Positions 26,697-36,155 of a stretch of 64,000 bases of DNA are shown here, one piece after another. This stretch comes from Glaciecola sp965660625. GTDB taxonomy: Bacteria > Pseudomonadota > Gammaproteobacteria > Enterobacterales > Alteromonadaceae. Position numbers and translations under genes: made by a program. Each line of letters opens with the position of its first letter. Within the stretch, counting starts at the first letter, position 1. Below the pieces are notes generated by a model, which worked only from the letters and a program-made list of their open reading frames with translations, was not told the DNA's origin and searched no databases. The stretch spans positions 434,001-498,000 of the forward strand of contig CBFIAR010000001.1 of the NCBI GenBank assembly GCA_965660625.1, given 5' to 3'.

Positions 26697-27598
26697 AGAA
26701 CATTGGTATTATAGGGCGCGGCGCGATTGGTGTAAACCTTGCGTTTTATCTGCAACTGGCAGCAAACATAAAGACAATGCTATTGGTTCGAGCTCACTAT
26801 GATCTTGAAGAAAAGCTCACTCTATTGGACGCAGACGGCAAAACCCATCAAATTAACACACCACAACATTTTCTCTCACAGCAAACTCTCCAACAACTCG
26901 ATTTAATAGTGATACCGGTAAAACAATATCAAATTGAAGCTCTCTTGCAGACACTTGCGCCAATAGTAGCTTCAAAAACAGCAATATTGCTATTGCACAA
27001 TGGGATGGGTGGTATTGAGTTAGTGCAAAAATACTTACCAAATCAACCTTTATTTGTTGCCACTACAACCGACGGCGTTTATAAGACGTCTTCGACTTGT
27101 TTCGTTCAAAGCGCTGTCGGCCAACTTGATATTGGGATAATTGACGAAGAGAACAGCTTAGAAGAAAACGCCGGCGCAGAATGGAAATACCTTGAAGCAT
27201 TGCACCCTAATTTTCGTTGGCGAAATGACATTGTGTTTGCGTTGTATCAAAAAATAGCGGTAAATGCAGCGATTAATCCGCTAACAGCATTGAAAAACTG
27301 CAAAAATGGAGAAATACGTCATTATTCTGATGATTTGAGAAAAATAAAAGAAGAGATATTTGATCTGTATGAATTTATGAATCTCCCATTAGACAACCAC
27401 ACACTATCTCAACACATTGATGCAGTCATTCAGCTGACAAAAAATAATTATTCATCAATGCATCAAGACCTTCACAATGGGCGCGAAACCGAAGTTGAGG
27501 GGATCTTGGGTTTTTTGTTAGAAAAAGGCAGGGAAACGGGCATGAATTTACCGTTTATCCAAACCCTGTATGAGCAAGTCAAAGCAGCATCAAAGTAA
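26663..27598 (+). CDS. panE: 2-dehydropantoate 2-reductase (PanE/ApbA family)
   Basis: 311 residues. The NADP-binding Rossmann motif is IGIIGRGAIGVNLAF near residue 15; conserved later blocks are LLLHNGMGG, KIAVNAAINPLTALKNCKNGEI (catalytic Lys and Asn) and SSMHQDLHNGRETEVEGI. It reduces ketopantoate to pantoate in CoA synthesis, although PanE-family paralogues with other substrates exist. The ATG at 26675 is an alternative start, shortening the overlap with the upstream gene from 34 to 22 bases. Confidence 0.85.
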   Translation: MVNEMADIQNVKNIGIIGRGAIGVNLAFYLQLAANIKTMLLVRAHYDLEEKLTLLDADGKTHQINTPQHFLSQQTLQQLDLIVIPVKQYQIEALLQTLAPIVASKTAILLLHNGMGGIELVQKYLPNQPLFVATTTDGVYKTSSTCFVQSAVGQLDIGIIDEENSLEENAGAEWKYLEALHPNFRWRNDIVFALYQKIAVNAAINPLTALKNCKNGEIRHYSDDLRKIKEEIFDLYEFMNLPLDNHTLSQHIDAVIQLTKNNYSSMHQDLHNGRETEVEGILGFLLEKGRETGMNLPFIQTLYEQVKAASK

Positions 27599-27680
27599 GA
27601 CATCAGTGTTTTAGTAAATGTCGTCCTTTGTCCATTCTGCTTTTCAAAAACCGTCGTCAAATCTTAAGATACTACAGTAA

Positions 27681-27720
27681 AAAGCCTAATGCGAAAAAAT
27701 CACGTTAGGCCTTTAAATTT
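27681..27720. terminator. Hairpin between convergent panE and lysS
   Basis: GCCTAA (27684-27689) pairs with TTAGGC (27705-27710), extended by AAA/TTT through a one-base bulge. Short T-runs follow on both strands. A plausible weak bidirectional terminator. Confidence 0.5.
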
Positions 27721-27738
27721 CGACCGCAAAGCTCTTTG

Positions 27739-27770
27739 CTTTAATGAGACTCTTCTTTAATGAGACTCTG
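27739..27770. repeat. Two-copy 16-bp tandem repeat
   Basis: CTTTAATGAGACTCT occurs at 27739-27753 and again at 27755-27769, a period of 16 bases. It lies just beyond the lysS stop. Probably a small recent duplication. Confidence 0.8.
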
Positions 27771-27781
27771 CTTTGTTGTAA

Positions 27782-29323
27782 TCAGTCTTGCAATTGCGGT
27801 TTCATGTGCGGAAACAAAATCACATCTTTGATAGTCGGGCTGTCAGTAAACAGCATGACTAACCTATCAATACCGATACCCTCGCCTGCCGTTGGTGGTA
27901 AACCGTATTCCAAGGCTGTAATGTAATCTTCATCGAAATGCATTGCTTCATCATCGCCAGCATCCTTTTCTTGTACTTGTTTCTTAAATCGGCTAGCTTG
28001 ATCTTCAGAGTCATTCAGCTCCGAGAAACCGTTGGCTAACTCTCGACCACCAACAAAAAACTCAAAACGGTCAGTTACAAATGGATTTTCATCATTGCGG
28101 CGTGCTAATGGAGAAACTTCCCAAGGGTATTGTGTAATAAATGTCGGTTGATCAAGTTGTTCTTCAGCCGTCGCTTCAAATATTTCGCAAAGGTACTTAC
28201 CTGCACCCCATATACCGTCAACTTCCGGCTCTTTTATATGCAGTTGCTTCGCCATCGCTTTCAGCTCTGGTAAGTGATTCTCAGGATCATTAATCGCAGC
28301 TACGTTCGCATCAGGCCAATATTTAAGAACCGCATCTCCCATACTCAAACGCTGGAAAGGTTGAGCAAAATCGTATTCTTTTGTTTCAACAACCTCACCT
28401 TCAGCATTTTTAACGGTATTGGTGATTACCGAGGTACCCATAACAGTATCAGCAAGGTAGCGAAGCATTTCTTCCGTTAGGTTCATCAAATCATTGTAGT
28501 CTGCGTAGGCTTGGTAAAACTCTAGCATCGTAAATTCAGGATTATGACGCGTTGACAAACCTTCATTACGGAAGTTGCGGTTGATTTCAAATACACGTTC
28601 GAAACCACCAACAACCAAACGCTTTAGATACAATTCAGGCGCGATGCGCAAGTACATACCGATATCTAAGGCATTGTGATGTGTTGTGAATGGCTTAGCC
28701 GTTGCGCCGCCAGGGATAACTTGCAGCATCGGAGTCTCGACTTCCATAAACTCACGTTCTGTTAGGAAATTACGGATCCCACTGATTATTTGGCTACGAA
28801 TTTTAAATGTGTTGCGCGTGTCAGGATTAGTGATCAAGTCAACATAACGTTGACGATACTTTGTCTCTTGGTCTGCTAAGCCATGAAATTTTTCAGGTAG
28901 CGGGCGTAGCGCTTTCGTTAACAGTTGATATTCAGCCATATCCACATATAAGTCACCTTTACCCGATTTATGTAGATCACCGCTGACACCAATAATATCG
29001 CCAAGATCTAGAGAACCATATTTAGCTTTGATGTCTTTTTGTGCATCTTTTGAAGCATATGACTGGATTTGTCCACTCATATCCTGCAGTAGCAAAAATG
29101 GACCACGTTTGGCCATCACACGACCCGCAATACTGACCTTATTTGCTTGTACTGCTAAGGTCTCTTTGTCTATTTCACCAAAGGTATTTTGCAAGTCTCT
29201 TGCATAATGTTTACGGTTAAATTGATTCGGGAAGCCGTTCGAAGCACAGTTTTCGCGTATCTGCGCTAACTTGCCACGACGCTCGGCAATCAATTTATTT
29301 TCATCTTGCTGATGGTCACTCAT
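27782..29323 (-). CDS. lysS: Lysyl-tRNA synthetase (class II)
   Basis: 513 residues (E. coli 505). An N-terminal OB-fold anticodon-binding domain (about 55-150; VSIAGRVMAKRGPFLLLQD) precedes the class II core: motif 1 EVETPMLQVIPGGA, motif 2 FRNEGLSTRHNPEFTMLEFYQAY and motif 3 GIGIDRLVMLFTD. Charges tRNA-Lys. It follows prfB by 26 bases, the conserved prfB-lysS operon. Confidence 0.98.
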   Translation of the reverse strand: MSDHQQDENKLIAERRGKLAQIRENCASNGFPNQFNRKHYARDLQNTFGEIDKETLAVQANKVSIAGRVMAKRGPFLLLQDMSGQIQSYASKDAQKDIKAKYGSLDLGDIIGVSGDLHKSGKGDLYVDMAEYQLLTKALRPLPEKFHGLADQETKYRQRYVDLITNPDTRNTFKIRSQIISGIRNFLTEREFMEVETPMLQVIPGGATAKPFTTHHNALDIGMYLRIAPELYLKRLVVGGFERVFEINRNFRNEGLSTRHNPEFTMLEFYQAYADYNDLMNLTEEMLRYLADTVMGTSVITNTVKNAEGEVVETKEYDFAQPFQRLSMGDAVLKYWPDANVAAINDPENHLPELKAMAKQLHIKEPEVDGIWGAGKYLCEIFEATAEEQLDQPTFITQYPWEVSPLARRNDENPFVTDRFEFFVGGRELANGFSELNDSEDQASRFKKQVQEKDAGDDEAMHFDEDYITALEYGLPPTAGEGIGIDRLVMLFTDSPTIKDVILFPHMKPQLQD

Positions 29324-29349
29324 GAGTAGTCCTGTTAATTACTGTGTTA

Positions 29350-30448
29350 CTAAAGGCCAGACTTTAAGCTGGCTTCAATGAATTTGTCTAAATCACCGTC
29401 TAGTACGGCTTGTGTATTTCTAGTTTCAACGCCAGTGCGCAGGTCCTTGATGCGAGAGTCATCTAACACGTATGAGCGTATTTGACTGCCCCAGCCAATA
29501 TCTGACTTTCCGTCTTCTAAAGCCTGTTTCTCTGCGTTTTGTTTTTGCAGTTCATATTCATAAAGTTTGGCTTTCAACTGTTTAAATGCCTGATCTTTAT
29601 TCTTATGCTGCGATCGATCATTCTGACACTGCACAACAATGTTCGTCGGTAAATGGGTTATTCGCACGGCAGAATCGGTTCTGTTAACGTGCTGTCCACC
29701 TGCGCCTGATGCGCGATATGTATCAATACGAAGATCAGCTGGATTTATTTCAATCTCAATATCGTCACTGACTTCAGGATAGGCGAATGCCGATGCAAAA
29801 GATGTGTGGCGGCGACTGCCGGAGTCAAACGGCGACTTACGAACCAAACGATGAACGCCGGTTTCGGTCCGCAACCAGCCAAAGGCATATTCCCCTCCAA
29901 AGCGTATTGTTGCACTTTTGATACCTGCAACATCGCCATCGGATAATTCAATGAGTTCAGTTTTAAAACCGTGTGCCTCGCCCCAGCGCAAATACATGCG
30001 CAAGAGCATGTTTGCCCAATCTTGCGCTTCTGTGCCACCTGAGCCTGACTGTATATCTAAATACCCGTCGTTGGCGTCATTTGGTCCCGAAAACATTCTT
30101 CTGAACTCGAGCTTTTCCAATGCTACCGTTAAGTCTTTTAATTCTGCTTCAGCGTCGTTTAGGGTGTCTTCATCTTCTGCTTCAACGGCAAGTTCAAGAA
30201 GCCCTTCAACGTCTTCTGTCCCTTGCGTCAGTTTCTGAATAGTAAGGACTACCTCCTCTAAGGAGACTTTTTCTTTACCCAAGGCTTGTGCCTGTTCTGG
30301 ATTGTTCCAGATATCCGGATTTTCAAGCTCTCTTGAGACTTCTTCTAAACGCTCTACTTTGACATCGAGGTCAAAGATACCCCCGAAGCGATTCGGTTCT
30401 TTCACGAACATCCGCAATAGCGGTTTGAATTGGATTAATTTCGAACAT
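29350..30448 (-). CDS. prfB: Peptide chain release factor 2 (programmed +1 frameshift)
   Basis: RF2 reads UGA and UAA stop codons. The true start is ATG 30448: 25 codons (MFEINPIQTAIADVRERTES then LRGYL) lead to an in-frame TGA at 30373-30371. A +1 shift skips base 30373 and continues as DLDVKVERLEE to the stop at 29350, giving 365 residues, exactly the E. coli length. GGQ is present in SGAGGQHVNRTDS, and the SPF anticodon-like motif in VRKSPFDSGS. Annotation from the internal ATG at 30417 would be wrong. Confidence 0.97.
30370..30385 (-). promoter_or_regulatory. prfB programmed +1 frameshift signal
   Basis: On the minus strand the bases read CGGGGGTATCTTTGAC: an internal Shine-Dalgarno-like GGGGG, then CTT-TGA-C. 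This is the autoregulatory recoding site known from E. coli prfB; low RF2 lets the ribosome slip from CUU to UUU and enter the +1 frame. Confidence 0.96.
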
Positions 30449-30595
30449 ATTTCAATATTTTAACTAAAAAATTAAGAGGCTGGATCTTACAGAATTTATG
30501 ATGAATTTAATAGATGGAACGAGGTGCAAATAGCCAGAAAACCTAGATTTTTATGGTCAATGCTATTTGCAACTCGATATATTACGCAAATTGAC

Positions 30596-31168
30596 TTATT
30601 TTGCAGCTTGCAAAAGCGTTTCAGCTAAGCTGCGACCAATGCCATGCAGATTCTTTTGTGTTTTTTCATCAACCACATTGTGGTTGTCATCAACCAGTTT
30701 AGTAACTCCGCTTACCGCCAATTGATTTGGTAATACATGCATACCGATGTTACCAAGCAGCATGCGCAATGGCACTAATCCTCTTATTCCGCCAAGACCA
30801 CCTGGTGAAGCTGCGATAATCGCCGCATACTTGCCCTTGAATGCTTGCAGCGGCTTCTCTCCATCTTCCATGCGTGAAGCCCAGTCAATCGCATTTTTTA
30901 TCAATGCACTGTAGCCGCTGTTGTATTCTGGATTACCAATAATGAAACCATCGTGCGACATAAGCAATTGCTTAAACTTTTTGGCGTTTACTGGCATGCC
31001 TTTTTCAGCTTCGAGATCCTCATTGAAAATAGGCATATCGAACTCGGACATATCAATGACGGTAACCTCAACGCCATCTACGTTAGCTCCTTCAGCTGCA
31101 CATTTGGCAATACTAAAGTTATATGAGTTTTTGCGGCCACTGCCGGCAAATGCGAGTATTTTTGGCAT
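30596..31168 (-). CDS. NAD(P)H-dependent FMN reductase (ChrR/SsuE-like)
   Basis: 190-residue flavodoxin-like reductase. FMN-binding AFAGSGRKNSYNFSIAK at the N-terminus and GNPEYNSGYSALIKNAIDWASR in the middle are the family signatures. Members reduce quinones, chromate, azo dyes or supply FMNH2; the specific role here cannot be told. Lies alone between prfB and argS, with a 238-base upstream gap in which I see no distinct element. Confidence 0.85.
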   Translation of the reverse strand: MPKILAFAGSGRKNSYNFSIAKCAAEGANVDGVEVTVIDMSEFDMPIFNEDLEAEKGMPVNAKKFKQLLMSHDGFIIGNPEYNSGYSALIKNAIDWASRMEDGEKPLQAFKGKYAAIIAASPGGLGGIRGLVPLRMLLGNIGMHVLPNQLAVSGVTKLVDDNHNVVDEKTQKNLHGIGRSLAETLLQAAK

Positions 31169-31406
31169 TTTGTTCCCTTTTTGACTAATTTTTAAAGACT
31201 TTGTTTACGTGCAGAAGCATCTCTTTAATTGCGCCTAACTTCAGCGTCAGCTAGTTTATAGACGCTTTATCCCTCTATTGTCGTACGCCATTTTACGTTA
31301 ATTGTTCAGTCTGCGATTACGCTGCGTCACCACATCAACAACGAATGCACAATTAGTTTTGTGTCGCGTTATATTGTTTTTATTGAGTAGGCTTGAGGAT
31401 AGGTGC

Positions 31407-33140
31407 CTACATTGCTTCTAAGGTGTCGATCCCCAAAATTTCTAAACCTACTTTGAGCGTTTTTGCCGTTAGTGCACATAAACCTAAGCGACTGCCCCTA
31501 TCTTCTTCACTAACCTGTGGTTTCAACACAGGATTCGCTTCGTAGAAGCGCATAAATAAGCTCGCTACTTCGTATAAATAGGTGCACATGATATGCGGTG
31601 TCGCTTCCTTACAAACGGCTTCAAGTACTTCATCAAATTGCATAAGTTTAACCACTAAATCATGCTCTTGAACTGAAGCGATTGAGACAGAGGCTTGGTA
31701 AGTGTCCATGTCTTGCTTAGCGTTTCTAAAGATACTTTTCACACGCGTATAAGCATACTGTAGATAAGGCGCTGTGTTACCTTCGAAGCTGAGCATCGTG
31801 TCCCAGTCAAAGATATAATCTGTTGTGCGGTTCTTACTTAAGTCAGCGTATTTCACTGCGCCAATGCCAACAGTAGCGGCAACTTGCTTTTTGGCATCGG
31901 CACTTAAACTTGACTCGCGCTGGCTAATCAGCACCTCTGCTCTTTCAATCGCCTCATCGAGTAAGTCAGACAGTTTTATAGTCTCGCCTGAGCGAGTTTT
32001 GAAGGGTTTGTTGTCTTTTCCAAGCATCATGCCAAATGGACAATGCTCATAGCTGTCGCTTTCAGCTAAATAACCAGCCCTGCGCGCTACAATTTCAGTT
32101 TGTTTAAAGTGTAGTGCTTGTCTGTTATCTGTAAATATTAACGTTCGTTGCGCATATAGTTGATTTGCACGATAGCGAATGGCGGCTAAATCAGTAGTAG
32201 CATAAAGGTAACCACCACCTGACTTTTGCACAATATACACCGCAGGGTCGCCGTCTTTATTCGACATTTCAGGAATAAATACGACTTTCGCACCTTGGTC
32301 TTCAACCACAATAGCTTTTTCAGTTAAGTCTGCTAACACATTCACTAAGTCTGGGTTGTAACTACTCTCACCCATAATATGCTCACGCGTAAGACTCACA
32401 TTTAGCTTTTTGTACACTTCTTCACTGTGCTGAATTGAGATATCAATAAACTGCTGCCAAAGCTTCAGACAAGCTTCATCGCCGCCTTGCAGTTGAACCA
32501 CGTAGTCGCGAGCGCGATCGGCAAAACCCGCTTCATTATCAAACCTGACTTTCGCTTCACGGTAAAAATCCTCTAGATCAGAAAGTGCAGTTTCTGCAAC
32601 AGAGGAACTCTTCAATTTATCATTTAAGTGCGCAAGCAACATGCCGAATTGTGTTCCCCAATCACCCATATGATTTTGACGGATCACGTTGTGTCCTAAA
32701 TATTCTAGAACATTGACTACAGCATCACCGATGATCGTGCTTCTTAGATGACCGACATGCATTTCTTTTGCTAAATTTGGTGAAGAGTAATCCACAACAA
32801 TGGTTTTGCTCTCGTGTGGTTCTATCGTAAGCTTGCTATCTTGAAGTGCGCGTTCACACCACGTTGATAGCCATTCATTTTTTAGATGGATATTGATAAA
32901 ACCCGGGCCAGCAACGTCAAGTTTACTCGCTACGTCATCCAATTTAACGTTAGCAAGAATTTGTTCTGCGATATCCCGTGGCTTTTGCTTTAATTGTTTT
33001 GCTAATGCCATTGCACCGTTAAATTGGTATTCGCCAAAGTCGGGTTTTGTGCTTCTACTCAAGGGAATAGGAGCATCTTGAATACCCATTGCCTGAATAG
33101 CTTGGGCGAATCTGGCGCTGAGTAAATGATGAATATTCAT
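31407..33140 (-). CDS. argS: Arginyl-tRNA synthetase
   Basis: 577 residues, same as E. coli ArgS. The class I HIGH-type signature appears in DYSSPNLAKEMHVGHLRST. The N-terminal Add-1 tRNA-recognition domain and the C-terminal DALR anticodon domain (from about residue 455, ending LEILGIDTLEAM) are both present. As is usual for ArgS, no canonical KMSKS is evident. It is 12 bases downstream of prfC. Confidence 0.98.
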   Translation of the reverse strand: MNIHHLLSARFAQAIQAMGIQDAPIPLSRSTKPDFGEYQFNGAMALAKQLKQKPRDIAEQILANVKLDDVASKLDVAGPGFINIHLKNEWLSTWCERALQDSKLTIEPHESKTIVVDYSSPNLAKEMHVGHLRSTIIGDAVVNVLEYLGHNVIRQNHMGDWGTQFGMLLAHLNDKLKSSSVAETALSDLEDFYREAKVRFDNEAGFADRARDYVVQLQGGDEACLKLWQQFIDISIQHSEEVYKKLNVSLTREHIMGESSYNPDLVNVLADLTEKAIVVEDQGAKVVFIPEMSNKDGDPAVYIVQKSGGGYLYATTDLAAIRYRANQLYAQRTLIFTDNRQALHFKQTEIVARRAGYLAESDSYEHCPFGMMLGKDNKPFKTRSGETIKLSDLLDEAIERAEVLISQRESSLSADAKKQVAATVGIGAVKYADLSKNRTTDYIFDWDTMLSFEGNTAPYLQYAYTRVKSIFRNAKQDMDTYQASVSIASVQEHDLVVKLMQFDEVLEAVCKEATPHIMCTYLYEVASLFMRFYEANPVLKPQVSEEDRGSRLGLCALTAKTLKVGLEILGIDTLEAM

Positions 33141-33152
33141 GTTTTAGTAAAC

Positions 33153-34730
33153 CTAATGTTCTCTGGTGGTTTTAAATTGAATGTCTGGATGACGCTCTTG
33201 CGCTAGCGACAAGTTAACCATTGTTGGCGCAATGTAAGCTAAATTATCGCCGCCATCTAAGGCTAAATTGACTTCAGCTTTACGCCTAAATTCGTCTAAT
33301 TTACGCACATCATCGCAATATACCCAACGCGCCGTAGCGACCGCGACGCCCTCATATATCGCATCTACGTTATATTCAGCCTTGAGTCTGGCAACCACCA
33401 CATCAAACTGAAGTACACCTACCGCACCCACAATGAGATCGTTATTTTGCAATGGTCTAAATACTTGCACTGCGCCTTCTTCAGAAAGCTGTATCAAGCC
33501 TTTCTGCAATTGCTTTTGCTTTAGGGGATCAAGCAAGCGAATACGCTTAAATAATTCCGGAGCAAAATTGGGAATACCGGTAAAGCGATAATTTTCACCT
33601 GAGGTGAAGGTGTCACCAATTTTAATCGAACCATGATTATGTAAGCCAATAATATCGCCGGCATAGGCATCTAAAAGCAAGCTTCGATCACCGGCAAAAA
33701 ATGTGACCGCATCGGCTACACGAATATCTTTACCAATGCGGCTATGGTGCATTTTCATGCCTTTTTCATACTTACCGGAGACAACACGGCAGAACGCAAT
33801 TCTGTCACGATGTTTTGGGTCCATATTTGCTTGAATTTTAAAAACAAAACCACTAAAACTCTTATCGCTACTTTCAACACGACCTGCATCATGCTCTCTA
33901 CCCTGAGGCTTCGGAGCCCATTTAATTAAGCCGTCAAGCATGTGGTCAACACCGAAGTTACCGAGTGCTGTGCCAAAGAAAACTGGCGTTAGTTCGCCAA
34001 CTAAAAAAGCCTCATGATCGTATTCATTAGAGGCTCCTCGCACAAGTTCTAGCATGTCTCGCAGTTCTTCAGCGTAAACACCAATGGCAGTATCAAGCTC
34101 AGGGTTATGCAGTCCTTTGATGATCCTAGTTGTTTGAATAGTGTGGCCTTGACCCGACTTGTATAGAATCGTTTCGTCACGCAATAGATGATAAACCCCC
34201 TTAAACTCTTTACCCATGCCGATTGGCCACGTGACTGGGGCACATTTGATTTTCAAGATATCTTCCACTTCATCTAATAAGTCGATAGGATCTCTTGTAT
34301 CGCGATCCAGCTTATTGATAAAAGTGATGATTGGCGTATCTCGCAGACGAGTGACCTCCATGAGCTTAATGGTTCGAGCCTCAACACCTTTTGCTGCATC
34401 AATGACCATTAAGCAGCTATCTACCGCAGTTAATGTTCGATAAGTATCTTCAGAAAAGTCTTCGTGCCCTGGAGTATCAAGTAAGTTCACCAAATGATCT
34501 TTATACGGAAACTGCATAACAGACGTGGTCACCGAGATGCCCCGCTCTTTCTCCATTTCCATCCAATCGGATTTTGCATGTTGTCCAGACTTTTTACCTT
34601 TGATCGTCCCTGCAATCTGTAAGGCATTTCCAAACAATAATACTTTTTCTGTAATAGTGGTTTTCCCAGCATCAGGGTGAGAGATAATCGCAAAAGTACG
34701 ACGTTTCTCTATCTCACTTTGGTAACTCAT
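33153..34730 (-). CDS. prfC: Peptide chain release factor 3
   Basis: 525-residue GTPase that recycles RF1/RF2 after termination. G1 is HPDAGKTT near residue 18, G3 is DTPGHEDF, and G4 NKLD is in ITFINKLDRDTRD. GISVTTS is switch I. Length matches E. coli RF3 (529). Followed closely by argS; the rimI/holD/prfC neighbourhood matches E. coli. Confidence 0.98.
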   Translation of the reverse strand: MSYQSEIEKRRTFAIISHPDAGKTTITEKVLLFGNALQIAGTIKGKKSGQHAKSDWMEMEKERGISVTTSVMQFPYKDHLVNLLDTPGHEDFSEDTYRTLTAVDSCLMVIDAAKGVEARTIKLMEVTRLRDTPIITFINKLDRDTRDPIDLLDEVEDILKIKCAPVTWPIGMGKEFKGVYHLLRDETILYKSGQGHTIQTTRIIKGLHNPELDTAIGVYAEELRDMLELVRGASNEYDHEAFLVGELTPVFFGTALGNFGVDHMLDGLIKWAPKPQGREHDAGRVESSDKSFSGFVFKIQANMDPKHRDRIAFCRVVSGKYEKGMKMHHSRIGKDIRVADAVTFFAGDRSLLLDAYAGDIIGLHNHGSIKIGDTFTSGENYRFTGIPNFAPELFKRIRLLDPLKQKQLQKGLIQLSEEGAVQVFRPLQNNDLIVGAVGVLQFDVVVARLKAEYNVDAIYEGVAVATARWVYCDDVRKLDEFRRKAEVNLALDGGDNLAYIAPTMVNLSLAQERHPDIQFKTTREH

Positions 34731-34871
34731 AATGTCTCGTTAGGTTTGTGCAAATCAAAAGGGTCAGGTTACAAGGCGCAGATTAAAGCGCGCTAAATAA
34801 CGGGCGCATATTCAACGGCGCGAATTGTACCCTCTTCGAACGCATTTTTGAATGTTAAATGCAGATAAAGC

Positions 34872-35357
34872 TCATAACACTTTCTTCATGACGTACGCAT
34901 TTTCTCTGCGAGTAGCGCGCGCATTTTGCTGGTCAGTTTGCGCATCACTGTCAATCGCTCTTTCAGCGTCGTAATAATTTTTACGCTCACCTATGATTTT
35001 AAAGCCCACAGAACGATAAAGACGGATAGCAGTATCATTGCTGCATCGCACCTCGAGAAATAGACATTGCTGCTGCAACTTGCTGGCTAAGGTCAATCCC
35101 GCTTGCAGTAGTTTTCGGCCAATCCCCATATTTCGATGTTGATTATCGACCGTAATATCTTCTACAGTACTTTCATCCAGCACGCTCGATAACAACAAAT
35201 AGCCGACAATATTTTCATTTTTTTTAGCGACTAGTGAAAGATTGTTCAGCGCACTCTGTTCAAAAGTGCTGTATGCCCATGGCATCAGTCTGCCGGTTTT
35301 AAAAATACGATATGCAGCTTCAATATCTGCCTCAGTAAAAGTCGATATTACGACCAT
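34872..35357 (-). CDS. rimI: Ribosomal protein S18 alanine N-acetyltransferase
   Basis: GNAT acetyltransferase of 161 residues that acetylates the N-terminal Ala of S18. The acetyl-CoA loop is QHRNMGIGRKLL, followed by FLEVRCSNDTAIRLYRSVGFKIIGERKNYY, the classical RimI end. I start at ATG 35357 (MVVISTFTEAD); it overlaps the holD stop by 10 bases, as the holD-rimI pair does in E. coli. The last 25 residues (ATRRENAYVMKKVL) are longer than E. coli RimI (148). Confidence 0.92.
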   Translation of the reverse strand: MVVISTFTEADIEAAYRIFKTGRLMPWAYSTFEQSALNNLSLVAKKNENIVGYLLLSSVLDESTVEDITVDNQHRNMGIGRKLLQAGLTLASKLQQQCLFLEVRCSNDTAIRLYRSVGFKIIGERKNYYDAERAIDSDAQTDQQNARATRRENAYVMKKVL

Positions 35358-35863
35358 TCTTTGGCCTTGAAGTGAGATTGCAGAGTTTTCCACAACTGTT
35401 GTTTGCTTGTCGCGTTAGCTAATGCAACAGCCTTTGGCGTTATTAATATATTATCATTTAAGGAAATCGTTTCACTGTCATGAACTTGCCAAATGAGGCC
35501 TAATTCTGCCGTATTGCTGACCGCTAACACGCTCAAAATTTGTTGAATGAGATCATGAGTTTCGTCAATAAGCTCAATCTTTTTTTGCGCCCGTTCTTCA
35601 CCCGCTGACACATCCTCATCCATACGTTCATTTGCAACGTGCTGAGTTTTTTGCTCTGCATCAAGCACTGAATTAGGATTATTTTCATTCGGGATTGCAG
35701 CATATTCTGTCGATGATTCGGTGTGCTGATTGAGAGAATCAAATAGACACAGACCGGTGCGACGCTCAAACAATGGAATACCCATTATTTGTAGAGTTGC
35801 CTTTTGATAATCGCTTAAGGATTCGTTATTTGGCTTAAGTTGACTCGATTTAGACGGATGCAA
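35348..35863 (-). CDS. holD: DNA polymerase III psi subunit
   Basis: 171 residues; psi bridges the clamp-loader and chi/SSB. The N-terminal DYQKATLQIMGIPLFERR matches the HolD tau/gamma-contact region and the C-terminal LNDNILITPKAVALANATSKQQLW its core. Between them is an acidic, low-complexity insertion (about residues 45-105) that makes it longer than E. coli HolD (137). Identity is supported mainly by position before rimI and the two terminal blocks. Confidence 0.8.
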   Translation of the reverse strand: MHPSKSSQLKPNNESLSDYQKATLQIMGIPLFERRTGLCLFDSLNQHTESSTEYAAIPNENNPNSVLDAEQKTQHVANERMDEDVSAGEERAQKKIELIDETHDLIQQILSVLAVSNTAELGLIWQVHDSETISLNDNILITPKAVALANATSKQQLWKTLQSHFKAKEWS

Positions 35864-36009
35864 TTTGGCTGCCTTTTTCCTTTATGATAGGTTCTCGCTA
35901 ATTATCTTCTGCTACCAGAATAGCCAACATATGCAATTGATAAAAGATATTTATGACAAAACTAAAAAGTAAAAATAGTCATCCACTATGGCAAGGGCGC
36001 AAAGGAATT

Positions 36010-36086
36010 TGGCAGGGGTGGAGGGACTCGAACCCCCAGCCATCGGTTTTGGAGACCGCTGTTCTACCAATTGGAACTACACCCCT
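36010..36086 (-). tRNA. tRNA-Trp (CCA)
   Basis: Read on the minus strand, 77 bases with encoded CCA. The acceptor AGGGGTG pairs with CACCCCT, followed by G-CCA. The anticodon loop CTCCAAA has anticodon CCA (Trp). D- and T-arms are canonical (GGGTTCGAGTCC). Confidence 0.97.
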
Positions 36087-36155
36087 GAAGTGCTGCGTAT
36101 TATACGTAGACGAAAATAAAAAGAAAGAATTTTATAACAACAATTGAATGAAAGC

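Noticed and set aside
30371..30373. Apparent nonsense mutation (TGA) in prfB
   Set aside because: It is the conserved programmed frameshift site, not a pseudogene.
35953..36147. Small + strand open frame across 36010-36086
   Set aside because: It runs through the antisense of tRNA-Trp and has no protein character.
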